Of a stretch of 64,000 nt of DNA, positions 34,603 to 43,090 are shown in pieces. The stretch comes from Leucobacter sp. cx-42. GTDB taxonomy: Bacteria > Actinomycetota > Actinomycetes > Actinomycetales > Microbacteriaceae. Location: positions 537,901 to 601,900 of the forward strand of contig NZ_JACVMU010000001.1 in assembly GCF_014529985.1 (NCBI RefSeq). Direction: 5' to 3'. The first letter of the stretch is position 1; the number at the start of each line of letters is the position of its first letter. Position numbers and translations under genes: made by a program. The notes under the pieces were generated by a model. The model saw only the letters and a list, made by a program, of their open reading frames with translations, searched no databases and was not told where the DNA came from.

Positions 34603-36684
34603 TCACGCCTCCTTGCGTGTGAGGTAAATGTTGGATCGGTCGTCGAGCTGGGCGTCCCACTCCGGTGGAACCACGATGGTGGTCGTTGGCTGGTCGATGA
34701 CCGCAGGGCCTGAAATCCGCTCACCTGGGCTCAATGTCACGCCGCGGTAGCGAGCGGTTGAGTAGGACTTACCGCCGAACACGATGTCGTCAGTGCGATG
34801 AACCTCGGGCGTGGAAACACTGGAGCTAGTGTGTGCGGCCAGTTCCGGGCGCGGAATCTCGACGCGTACGCCCCAGGTAATGATCTCAACACGGCTGTCT
34901 GGATCATGGGTTCCGTTGCGGCGATCGTGCTCGACGTGGAATGCCTGTTCGACGATCTCTGCCGCGAGTTCCGCGGCAGGCGCTTCATCAAGAATTACCC
35001 GGAGGTCCCAAGCCTGACCGGGGTACCGCGCATCGACGAAGTAAGAGATCGCTGCGTCGGTACCTCTGAAACGATCAGCGAAGCCTGCAGCTTTGCCGGA
35101 AAGATCGCGCAGTGCCTCGGCCGCAGATTTCACATCGAATGCACGGGTGTCATTGTGTAATGGCGAGAGGAATTCGGTCGCAATCGGCGCACGATGCGCG
35201 CCGTAAGCTGCGAGCACACCAGCGGTTGCCGGAATCAACACTGTGTCTGCTTCGAGCAGAGCACCAATGGCTGCTGCCACCATCGCGCCAGCGCCTCCGC
35301 CAGCGACAATCAAAGCACCGCGTGGGTCGACGCCCTGTTCAAGTGATGACTGACGGATCGCAGTCGCCATGTGGTTCGCCGACACATCGAGGATTGCCTG
35401 AGCAGACTGAAGAGCGTCCCGGCCGAGAGCTCCCGAAATCCGGCTCTCAATCGCTCGCGTTGCTGCTTCCCGGTCAAGAACAAACCCGCCTTCGAATCCC
35501 TGTGCGTCGAGGTATCCAAGGGCAACGCAGGCATCGGTCACAGTTGGTTCTTCACCGCCCCGGCCATATGCCGCTGGTCCAGGAATACTGCGAGCGCTCT
35601 GCGGGCCAACGCGCAGCAGCCCGCCGTTATCGATCCACGCAATGCTGCCGCCACCTGCACCGATGCTTGTTACTGCAACAGAAGACAGGCCTGTGAGGTG
35701 GCCAACGAACGGTTCTCCGAGCCATGCCTCGCGCGTGTGTCGCACGAGGCCGTTCTCAACCAGGGAGACGTCGAACGTCGTGCCTCCCATGTCGCAGACG
35801 ACAACGGTGTCGCGATCCGGAGCGGCAGCGGCGCCGACCAACGGCGCCATCGAGGGACCGGAGTTGAGCAGCAGCACGGGGCGGTTGAGCACGTCTGCTA
35901 CATCAAGCACGGCGCCTTCAGAAGTCACGACCAGTAGGTCGCCCGAGAAGCCACATTCGAGCAAGTCAGCTCGAAGATTGCCAAGGTGAGCCGCCATCAA
36001 CGGCTTCAACGACGCATCAATCGCGGCTGCTGATGTACGTCGGTATTCACGAATGGTTGGATTTGCCTCGTTCGAAAGCGTATACGGAATGCCTGGCAGC
36101 TCTTCTTCGATCAACTCGCCGACGCGACGCTCGTGCGCATCGTTGATGATCGACCAGAGGAAGCCAACCGCGATCGCTTCGGTTCCGTCTGCGGCAAGCG
36201 TGCGCAGTACCTCGCGGGTACGCTCCTCATCGAGGGGCACGATCACTTCACCCTCGGCAGATAGCCGTTCGGTGATTTCGAAAGTCTGGTTTCGTGGAAT
36301 GTATGCCGGCGGGTATGCAGCTTTGGAGTCGAATGCTTCACGACGACCCCCCTCGCGGAGTAGCAGGGTGTCTGCAAATCCAGCTGTCGTGAGCAGTGCG
36401 GTTTTCGCCACTTTGCCTGTGAGCACGGCATTAGTGGCGTGGGTTGTGCCATAGACGATGACATCCGCGTTGCGGAGCACAGTGTCACTATCCCAGCCGA
36501 CAGACTCGGCTGCGCGACGGACTGAGGCTTCGAATCCGGTAAAGACACGATCGTAGGTGGTGAGCGCCTTGCCGACAGCAATGCCCCCGAGGCTGGAGCC
36601 AACAACGACGTCAGTGAAGGTACCACCGGTGTCGACGGCGATGCGATATCGGGCTTCGTCGGTGCCCGTGAGAATTTGACTCAT
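34603..36684 (-). CDS. Hydantoinase A / oxoprolinase-family subunit
   Basis: Alpha-type subunit (693 aa) with an ASKHA-like ATPase fold: phosphate motifs IAVDTGGTFTDVVV and VVCDMGGTTFDVSLV, the YGTTHATNAVLTGK loop, and the AGGGAGAMV adenosine motif near residue 470. A SIGAGGGSIAWID motif is well conserved. With subunit B it forms an ATP-dependent enzyme that opens or carboxylates a carbonyl compound. It lies 54 bp after the FAH-family gene on the same strand. No third (gamma) subunit as in acetone carboxylase is present nearby, which favours the hydantoinase/oxoprolinase/lactamase side. Confidence 0.92.
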   Translation of the reverse strand: MSQILTGTDEARYRIAVDTGGTFTDVVVGSSLGGIAVGKALTTYDRVFTGFEASVRRAAESVGWDSDTVLRNADVIVYGTTHATNAVLTGKVAKTALLTTAGFADTLLLREGGRREAFDSKAAYPPAYIPRNQTFEITERLSAEGEVIVPLDEERTREVLRTLAADGTEAIAVGFLWSIINDAHERRVGELIEEELPGIPYTLSNEANPTIREYRRTSAAAIDASLKPLMAAHLGNLRADLLECGFSGDLLVVTSEGAVLDVADVLNRPVLLLNSGPSMAPLVGAAAAPDRDTVVVCDMGGTTFDVSLVENGLVRHTREAWLGEPFVGHLTGLSSVAVTSIGAGGGSIAWIDNGGLLRVGPQSARSIPGPAAYGRGGEEPTVTDACVALGYLDAQGFEGGFVLDREAATRAIESRISGALGRDALQSAQAILDVSANHMATAIRQSSLEQGVDPRGALIVAGGGAGAMVAAAIGALLEADTVLIPATAGVLAAYGAHRAPIATEFLSPLHNDTRAFDVKSAAEALRDLSGKAAGFADRFRGTDAAISYFVDARYPGQAWDLRVILDEAPAAELAAEIVEQAFHVEHDRRNGTHDPDSRVEIITWGVRVEIPRPELAAHTSSSVSTPEVHRTDDIVFGGKSYSTARYRGVTLSPGERISGPAVIDQPTTTIVVPPEWDAQLDDRSNIYLTRKEA

Positions 36685-36738
36685 TATGTGTGCGCTTTCG
36701 TGGGTAGGTTACGTAATGGAAGCTTGCCGAGATTCGGA

Positions 36739-37632
36739 TCAGACCGAGGCAACGCGGTTGCGCAATGTGCCAACGCGTTCGATTTCAATTTCGACGGTGT
36801 CACCAGGGGTGATCCAAACGGGCGGGGTACGCTTGGCACCAATCCCCTGTGGGGTACCCGTGGCGATCACATCCCCAGGTTCAAGCGTGAGGAAACTTGA
36901 GAGGTACGAAATGATCGTGGCGATCGGAAAGATTTGATGGCTCGTGTTCGAGCGCTGCATTTCAACGTCGTTCACACGCGTAACAAGTTCGAGCGTCTGT
37001 GGGTCGCCGATCTCATCGAGGGTCACGAGCGCCGGGCCCCATGGAGTTGATCCGTCGACTGCCTTGCCCGCTGTCCACTGTGTGCCGCGGTACTGCAGGT
37101 CACGTGCGGTGACATCGTTCAACGGCGCGAGGCCGGCAACGTAGTCGAGGGCGTCGTCTTCACTGACCATCGATGCTTTGCGCCCAATTACTACGGCGAC
37201 TTCACCCTCAAAATCAAGATTGTCGCTGATCTCAGCACCGCGAATCTCGTCGAACGCGCCGATAAGCGTAGAGGCAAATTTCGTGAATATGTCGGGGAAC
37301 TTGGGCAGCGCGCGACCTGTCTCGGCAACATGATCTTTGTAGTTAAGACCAACGCACAGCACTTTTGCCGGATCTGTCACCGGGCCAAGGAGTCCAACCT
37401 CAGAAATCAGGCCAACACGGGTACTAAGTTCGTTCGCGCTGGCGCTGACTAGGGCATCCCCGAATTCGGAGAGGCGATCTCCATAGACTAAAAGGAACTC
37501 TTTGACAGAGCTCGGTGCTCCGCGATCGGCTGCATCGCTGCTCGCGAGTAGCCGTTCAAGGTCATGAACGGTTGAGCCAATGAGTACTCCACCACGTGTT
37601 CCAGAGGTGTGAATGTAGGAAACAAGTTTCAT
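36739..37632 (-). CDS. Fumarylacetoacetate-hydrolase-family protein
   Basis: A 297-aa member of the FAH family, which cleaves or hydrates 2-oxo acids and related beta-diketones using Mg or Mn. The metal site is seen in DFEGEVAVVIG with further residues in VTARDLQYRGTQW and TPWGPALVTLDEI; GDVIATGTPQGIGA is the standard C-terminal signature. It fits a late step after a ring has been opened. It sits between the hydantoinase A and aminotransferase genes (19 bp from the latter), on the same transcript. Exact reaction unknown. Confidence 0.9.
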   Translation of the reverse strand: MKLVSYIHTSGTRGGVLIGSTVHDLERLLASSDAADRGAPSSVKEFLLVYGDRLSEFGDALVSASANELSTRVGLISEVGLLGPVTDPAKVLCVGLNYKDHVAETGRALPKFPDIFTKFASTLIGAFDEIRGAEISDNLDFEGEVAVVIGRKASMVSEDDALDYVAGLAPLNDVTARDLQYRGTQWTAGKAVDGSTPWGPALVTLDEIGDPQTLELVTRVNDVEMQRSNTSHQIFPIATIISYLSSFLTLEPGDVIATGTPQGIGAKRTPPVWITPGDTVEIEIERVGTLRNRVASV

Positions 37633-37651
37633 TGTGTTCGTTGCTTTCTGA

Positions 37652-38932
37652 TCAGACGCGGTCGGTGCCAGCGGCTACGGAGTTAACGGCATCAGCGAGT
37701 CGATCAGCAATGTCCGCGCAAACATTGCCGTCCATAGCTGTTGAGAGTGAGAGCAAGTTCGCTGGGGAGCCGAGCAGCCCACGTTCGTAGCTCGCCCACC
37801 AAAGGCGATGCTGCAACTCTTCGGTCATTTTTTCGGCCCCAGCGGGTACCGCGCGGAGCAAGGATCCGCGTCCGCGAACCTCCCATCCTGCATCAGTGAT
37901 GCGCTTGCTGACGGTCTCGCGTACTGCGTCGCCGAGACTGTTCAGACGGGACACCTGCCCCTCGTCGTAGAGGCGCACAGCAACGGCTCCTGCGGCCATG
38001 CTCACTGGGTTGCCTGAGAACGTTCCACCATGCGGCAAGCTGCCCGCGCGGGTTGGATCGACTTGTGCCATTAGCTCGCCGCGACCAGCAACCGCACCGA
38101 CTGGGAAGCCTCCGCCGATGAGCTTCCCGGTCGTAAGCAGATCGGGTGCCACACCATATTCGCCGCTCAAACCGTTGTACCCGAGGCGGAGACTGATCGT
38201 CTCATCGATGATCAGCACTATTCCGTGCTTGGTGGCGAGTTCGCGCGCTGCACGCACAAACTCTTCAGAGACGCTAATCAGGCCAGCCCTGTTCGGCAGG
38301 AGATCTAGGATGATTGCTGCGTACTCGTCAGGGGCCGATTCAATGGCCTGTGTCATGAACTCGATGTTGTTCAAAGGCACAGAGGTCACATCGTCAATGA
38401 CCCCCTGCGGTACACCCTTGGTGTAAGCAGGTCCGCCTGGCACCAACGCGACGTCTGAGGTGCCGTGATACCCGCCCTTGGTGGCGATGATTTTGTCACG
38501 TCCGGTGGCGCCCCTTGCAATACGCAGCGCAGACATCACAGCTTCCGTACCGGAGTTCGTGAAGCGGACCTGGTCGAGTGATGGCAGCCGTTTCAGTAGA
38601 AGTTCAGCAAGCTCCCACTCCCAAAGGTTCGGAATGCCCCAACTGGAGCCTGCCGAGAGCGCTTTTATGGCGGCTTCTGTGATCTCAGGGTGTGCGTTCC
38701 CGTGGATTAGCGAAGTGAAGTTGTTGTTTGCATCGAAGAGTTCGCGTCCGCGATCGTCCCACACCCGGAACCCAGTGCCGCGAATCGCGTACGGACTAGG
38801 TTCTCCGGTGAAATAGGTCGACCGGCCGTAGCCGCCTGGCAGCAGGGGAAAGCCGCGCGGTCCGCGGCGAAGGTGTGGATCTTCCACCAGCACGTCATGA
38901 GCGCGGCGTTCGATGGCGGGGTTTGTATTCAC
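37652..38932 (-). CDS. Class-III (GSAM-like) PLP aminotransferase
   Basis: A 426-aa PLP enzyme resembling glutamate-1-semialdehyde aminomutase and other omega-aminotransferases. RFTNSGTEAVMSALRIARGATGR binds cofactor phosphate, LIIDETISLRLGYNG carries the PLP-stacking Asp, and the Schiff-base lysine is in LLTTGKLIGGGFPVGA. Its place in a catabolic run, away from haem genes, argues for removing or moving an amino group from the substrate rather than haem synthesis. The start is GTG with GGAG 8-9 nt upstream; the gene follows the hydroxyacid dehydrogenase by 19 bp. Confidence 0.9.
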   Translation of the reverse strand: MNTNPAIERRAHDVLVEDPHLRRGPRGFPLLPGGYGRSTYFTGEPSPYAIRGTGFRVWDDRGRELFDANNNFTSLIHGNAHPEITEAAIKALSAGSSWGIPNLWEWELAELLLKRLPSLDQVRFTNSGTEAVMSALRIARGATGRDKIIATKGGYHGTSDVALVPGGPAYTKGVPQGVIDDVTSVPLNNIEFMTQAIESAPDEYAAIILDLLPNRAGLISVSEEFVRAARELATKHGIVLIIDETISLRLGYNGLSGEYGVAPDLLTTGKLIGGGFPVGAVAGRGELMAQVDPTRAGSLPHGGTFSGNPVSMAAGAVAVRLYDEGQVSRLNSLGDAVRETVSKRITDAGWEVRGRGSLLRAVPAGAEKMTEELQHRLWWASYERGLLGSPANLLSLSTAMDGNVCADIADRLADAVNSVAAGTDRV

Positions 38933-38951
38933 GTCGTTAGCTCCCAGTTCT

Positions 38952-39908
38952 TCAATTCACGAGGTCGATCAGCGGCTTGCCAGTGAGTGCGCGGCGGACA
39001 CGGTCGACCGCGCCCTCCTGCAGCGCACCCGTAGATCGGTTGGACCGCCACGCAATATGTGGTGTCAGGATCGTGTTCGGTGCATTTCGCAGCGGGTGTT
39101 CGGCGTCAAGCGGCTCCTGTGCGAACGTGTCGATTCCAGCACCAGCGATATGGCCGTTGATCAGTGCTTCAGCTAGCGCCACTTCGTCAACAAGTCCGCC
39201 GCGGGACACATTCACGATGACCGAGCCCCGGCGCATACGCGCAAGTACACTGCCCGAGACCAGGTTCCAGGTGCTATCAGTGAGAGGGAGATGAAGCGAC
39301 ACCACATCCGAGTTCTCAAGAATGTCGGTGAGGTCCGCAAGTTCGAATTCGCTCTCCGCAACAAACGGGTCGTAGGCGCGCACCTGAGCGCCTACCGCAG
39401 CGTACATGCGCGCAACATGTGCACCGATGCGGCCAAGTCCTACAACACCTACTTCGAGTTGCGATAGCACAGGGGTGTCGTAGCCGATAATGCCGCCCCA
39501 AGCGAAATCACGAATCGCCTCATCACCTGCGGGAAGTCGTCGAGCAAGTGCCAGGCCCATTGAGAAGGCGTGCGAGGCGACTTCTTCTGAAGCAGTGCCA
39601 GGCACGATCGAGACGGGGATGCTCGATGCAGATGCGGCGTCAACGTCGATGTTGTCGTAGCCAATCCCGTATCGAATCACCGCCTTGCAACGCTTCATAG
39701 TGGGGAAATCGCTGGCCGTCAGTTTGGCGTAGGGCGTGATCATCACGACATCCGCATCGACGAGACTCTCGTGGAACGCCTCCTCATCGCTCGCGGCGAC
39801 CAATTCGTAGTTGAGTTCTTCTGCGAGAGCGTGCTCGCGGTCGAGATCGGGGAAGTGGTGGGGCGCAACCAGGATGGTTCCCTGTCTTTCGCTGTTCATG
39901 TGCAGCAT
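38952..39908 (-). CDS. D-isomer 2-hydroxyacid dehydrogenase (CtBP-like)
   Basis: NAD-dependent dehydrogenase of 318 aa. The NAD fold is GVVGLGRIGAHVARMY; catalytic residues are visible in VNVSRGGLVDE (Arg), FAQEPLDAEHPL (Glu) and LTPHIAWRSN (His). The first ATG gives MLHMNSERQG; the second Met (39899) has AGGA at a better distance and may be the true start. It leads the probable operon hydroxyacid DH - aminotransferase - FAH - hydantoinase A - hydantoinase B, with a motif site 95 bp upstream. It differs clearly from the hydroxyacid dehydrogenase at 25361. Confidence 0.9.
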   Translation of the reverse strand: MLHMNSERQGTILVAPHHFPDLDREHALAEELNYELVAASDEEAFHESLVDADVVMITPYAKLTASDFPTMKRCKAVIRYGIGYDNIDVDAASASSIPVSIVPGTASEEVASHAFSMGLALARRLPAGDEAIRDFAWGGIIGYDTPVLSQLEVGVVGLGRIGAHVARMYAAVGAQVRAYDPFVAESEFELADLTDILENSDVVSLHLPLTDSTWNLVSGSVLARMRRGSVIVNVSRGGLVDEVALAEALINGHIAGAGIDTFAQEPLDAEHPLRNAPNTILTPHIAWRSNRSTGALQEGAVDRVRRALTGKPLIDLVN

Positions 39909-40002
39909 TCCTGTTCTCTTCTGTGACGAGTTTCATTCGCGGCCGAAACAATGTTCTGTTCGCGGGGCGTGTCTATTTCATCTCCCACCGGCGTGCTCGA
40001 AA

Positions 40003-40019
40003 CGTCCCAGATCGGTACA
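40003..40019. promoter_or_regulatory. Island operator motif, five-gene operon promoter
   Basis: CGTCCCAGATCGGTACA matches the motif in the left half (GTCCCA) and GG-N-ACA in the right half, upstream of the hydroxyacid dehydrogenase that leads the hydantoinase operon. Confidence 0.5.
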
Positions 40020-40029
40020 CCTGGAAGCG

Positions 40030-40085
40030 CAAAAATAGGCGTACCGCTGAGACCGTGGAAAGCACGGTCTCAGCGGTACGCCTAT
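40030..40085 (-). terminator. Rho-independent terminator of the AcoR-like gene
   Basis: A perfect 23-bp stem (40035-40057 with 40063-40085) and 5-nt loop; on the minus strand the stem is followed by a run of five T (positions 40035-40031). It lies 36 bp past the stop of the regulator gene. Confidence 0.88.
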
Positions 40086-40120
40086 GCGGGAAGCTGCCTC
40101 AGCAGCGAATGCAGATCGAG

Positions 40121-41920
40121 TTAGAGGTCGAGACCCCGACTCCGGAAGAAGTCCATCCGTCGGTACAGCGTCGAGCGACCGATCTGCAGCATCGAAGCTG
40201 CAAGACGGCGGTTGCCTTTTGCCTCCCGCAGGGCGCTGCGCAGCTCGCTGTATTCGGCCTCTTCAAGTCGGGACAACCGCCCCGTCGAAACCACACGTTG
40301 GAACGAGATCGGCAGATCGTCCATTGTCGCCTCGACACCACGGGCACGTTCAACCGTGTTGATTACGACGGAGCGCAGCTGCTCGATGTTGCGCTCCCAT
40401 TCAGAATTCATAAAGGCCGACAACGTTTTCCGTGAGATCGTCTTATCGCCGAGATCAGCAGCGATAGCGTTCGCCAAGAGCGGGATGTCCTCACGGCGAT
40501 TACGCAGCGGAGCAATTTCGACCTCGAGAGCTCCACAAAACTCAGCAATGCGGAGAGTGGTGGGAGTTGCTCGATAGGCGGTAAGAATTACCTTCGTCGT
40601 TGGGTGCGCTCCAAGCGCACGCACGATATCAATCCCATCAAGCTGATTCAATTCGTCAGCATGGCCGATCACCAGTGTGTCAGGACTTGCTACGAGCGAC
40701 TTTGTCACTTCTTCTGTCAACGACATCGAGCCGCTGCGGTGACGCGCGTCAACAAACACGCTGCTGCCGCGGAGAGCAGCGATAGCTCCGGCAAGTCGGC
40801 GTTTCCCTGTGCCGGCTTCACCTATGATGACCGCTGACCGGGACTGTTCAACTGCACGGGCAGCCATGCCGATCATCGCCTCGAACTCGTCGCTTGCACC
40901 TACAAAGCGTTGACGCAACTGAGTCAGAGCGAATGATTCTGGCTCAGTTTCTGGCATCACGTTTGCGCTCTTCATACGACGCAGTGTCCGCTGAACGCCT
41001 CGAGCCCGCACCGTCACGATAGCCCCAACGCTTGCACCTGGAAGCTGCACCGCAATCAGCGTCAGTTCAGCTAACCCAACACTCCCCAGCGTCGCCGTTA
41101 CCGTGCTCGATCGGCCAGAAGACATGACGGATTTCGCATAGCCCTCGATGATTGCTAAGTCATTATCCTGAAGCTGCGAGATTGCAGTGGCATTCATCAG
41201 CGAATTCTTTCCGTCCATCGCGATGATCGGAGTATCACCTCGTCGTCGAGTCATCGTCAAGTACTGATCAAGTAATGCTCGCTCTTTTGAAGAGGTCCTG
41301 GTTGCGATTTCCTGTTCGATTCGAGAAGACACGCCCTCGAGCATGAGTAGCGTCGAACGGGGGTCCATTCGGGACAAACCTGCCGCTGGAAAGGTTAGCC
41401 CCACGACCGCACGTACTCGATTGTGGAATGGGTCTCTAATGAGAGAGCCAAAACACCAGTTCCCACGCATATCCTCGCGGAAATGTTCCTCAGGCGCGAG
41501 CCAGACGCCCCGCCCTTCCTCTAAAGCAAGACCCTCACCGTTACTGCCGCAGTTCTCCTCGAGTAGCAAATACCCTTCAGGAAAGCTGTCATCCGACCGT
41601 AAGAACTTTGGATGGATGAGAGCCCCGTTCGGAGCAGTCAGACTTACGTAGCCGCCAAGATCCGACGCAACCTCGTCGAGCTTGCGTAGGTGAGGTTCTG
41701 CAGCGCTAAGTGTGTACTCGTCGACTCGACCGGCATCGAACATGCCTCGATCGGTCGAACCGTCCACACCAGCGGCCCTGCTGCGGTACCAGGACCTTGC
41801 GATCAGCGGGCGCACCCCAGAAATCTCAGCATCTAACGCTTCCAGAATCGAGTCTCGCGCTCGATCCGCGGCTCGGATCTCATCTATGCGTCGGGCCGAA
41901 GCGACGATTAGGCCATTCAT
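40121..41920 (-). CDS. AcoR-like regulator with GAF, degenerate AAA+ and Fis HTH
   Basis: A 599-aa regulator laid out like enhancer-binding proteins. An N-terminal GAF-type sensor (residues ~60-190, with LLLEENCGSNGEGLALEEGRG), a variable middle part, an AAA+ core of reduced length with Walker A IIGEAGTGKRR and a weak Walker B (TLVIGHADEL), then a C-terminal Fis-type helix-turn-helix (NRRLAASMLQIGRSTLYRRM). The GAFTGA loop that contacts sigma-54 is absent. The ATG at 41920 has AGGAGG. It heads the island on its right edge and is the best candidate to bind the repeated palindromes, since Fis-type domains bind short inverted repeats; this is an inference. Confidence 0.88.
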   Translation of the reverse strand: MNGLIVASARRIDEIRAADRARDSILEALDAEISGVRPLIARSWYRSRAAGVDGSTDRGMFDAGRVDEYTLSAAEPHLRKLDEVASDLGGYVSLTAPNGALIHPKFLRSDDSFPEGYLLLEENCGSNGEGLALEEGRGVWLAPEEHFREDMRGNWCFGSLIRDPFHNRVRAVVGLTFPAAGLSRMDPRSTLLMLEGVSSRIEQEIATRTSSKERALLDQYLTMTRRRGDTPIIAMDGKNSLMNATAISQLQDNDLAIIEGYAKSVMSSGRSSTVTATLGSVGLAELTLIAVQLPGASVGAIVTVRARGVQRTLRRMKSANVMPETEPESFALTQLRQRFVGASDEFEAMIGMAARAVEQSRSAVIIGEAGTGKRRLAGAIAALRGSSVFVDARHRSGSMSLTEEVTKSLVASPDTLVIGHADELNQLDGIDIVRALGAHPTTKVILTAYRATPTTLRIAEFCGALEVEIAPLRNRREDIPLLANAIAADLGDKTISRKTLSAFMNSEWERNIEQLRSVVINTVERARGVEATMDDLPISFQRVVSTGRLSRLEEAEYSELRSALREAKGNRRLAASMLQIGRSTLYRRMDFFRSRGLDL

Positions 41921-42412
41921 CGCGTACCTCCTGAATCTCCACACTGAGTGACGGAATATACGACGAAATTAACACAGAACCACTTCGCCCAGCTTTCTGG
42001 AAACATCGAAAACTGGACACGGCGATTAGCGAGACATCCAATTTGGCAGTTTGGTGAGGTGAAGGCTAGGTAGGCGATGAGAGCGGCTCTGCGGAAAGCC
42101 CAGGTTAGAGCGGGTACTACACCCCTGAGCTGCAGCGAGGCGGCGAGCATCGCATCTTGATCTTCGAGGTGCGGACAGTTGGGTGTACATGTTTCAACCG
42201 ATGACGCACCATGCTTCTTTGGATGCTGAATTCTCAAGGCCCCGAATCCGGCTGCAACCGCTTGGGCAATGAAGCAAGATACCTGGCGATGGCCTCAACG
42301 ACGGCAGGCGCAGCCGAGCGCGCAGCTAGAACTCGAAGCTGTCAAGCCGCAGGACGAAGCACCGCCTTGCGCTGTGCCAAACTGGTGAGATTACGAGGAG
42401 TGGGGGCCAACT
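41921..42412. other. Gene-free right border of the island
   Basis: 492 bp with no supportable gene; the open frames present are short and lack motifs. I see no integrase, transposase end or tRNA. The island motif is not found before the regulator gene, so autoregulation through it is not evident. Confidence 0.4.
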
Positions 42413-43077
42413 TTGAAGACAGCAGCCAAGATCGTCGGCATCGCCGGTGGGGTGCTCTTTGTCGCGTTCGCAGTATTCCTTTCGCAGGGATTGCAAGGCT
42501 GGGCCTTGGCGCTGACGGTGCAACGGCTGCCTCACTCGAGACTTCTGGCCGGTGGGAGCGACTCCTGCCGTGGGGCCTGGTGTCTGGAATCCTAGGATTC
42601 ACGTCGTTGATCGTTGCGCTGGTGTTCTGGATCGTCTCACGCGTGCTCGATGGAATGGTGATGCGGCCAGGCCCTGGCGGCCCTGCAACGGACGAAGCGG
42701 CGACTGCAGTGCTGGCGCTCAGCAGCCCCTCCCTGCAGATGGAGTGGCAGGACCCGGCGACGGTGAAGGTACAGGTCGTCAGTGTGAACCCGACGCAGGG
42801 CGTCGTCCTCGTATTGTCGCCGCTCCGAGTTGAGATGGACGTCCTGGTGTACCTCGACGAGGCCACCCGCAGGTACGGGTACGTGAGCGCGCTGGCCCAG
42901 AGCCTAGGATTTGGGGCGTCGTTCCAGAAGCAGTACGGCGTGGTCCGCCACGTGTAAAAGGGCCGTTATCTGACGCTCGACGGCGTCCAGGCCGTCGACT
43001 TCGACAGTCGCTTCGTGTACGACCGCATCGACGGCGCGATGAGGCGCCTCGGGTGGACGCGCGCAGGGCTGTACTAG
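42413..43077 (+). pseudogene. Membrane-protein gene with frameshift and nonsense codon
   Basis: The TTG at 42413 opens a frame with a clear membrane helix (KIVGIAGGVLFVAFAVFL). Near 42500-42515 the coding signal moves to another frame, which continues with SGRWERLLPWGLVSGILGF and a second helix (LIVALVFWIVSRVL), then VKVQVVSVNPTQGVVLVL. That frame stops at TAA 42955-42957 but continues open and protein-like (KGRYLTLDGVQAVDF...) to a TAG at 43075. One frameshift and one nonsense codon thus break a gene of about 220 codons. The family is not recognised; two TM helices and a soluble C-terminal part are all that can be said. Confidence 0.65.
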
Positions 43078-43090
43078 ACGCACGCCATAA

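Noticed and set aside
37652..38932. hemL, glutamate-1-semialdehyde aminomutase of haem synthesis
   Set aside because: The gene sits in a catabolic operon with no haem genes; the fold family is broad, so a specific hemL call is not justified.
14324..41920. Island carried by a recognisable phage, ICE or transposon
   Set aside because: No integrase, transposase, conjugation gene, tRNA or clear terminal repeat was found at either edge; only the pilin remnant hints at the boundary.
41997..42060. Further island operator before the AcoR-like gene
   Set aside because: CCCA and TGGAAACA half-like pieces occur but the spacing differs from the three-base centre of the other sites.
42490..42520. Programmed ribosomal frameshift
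   Set aside because: No slippery heptamer or following stem is visible, and a second lesion (TAA at 42955) shows ordinary decay.
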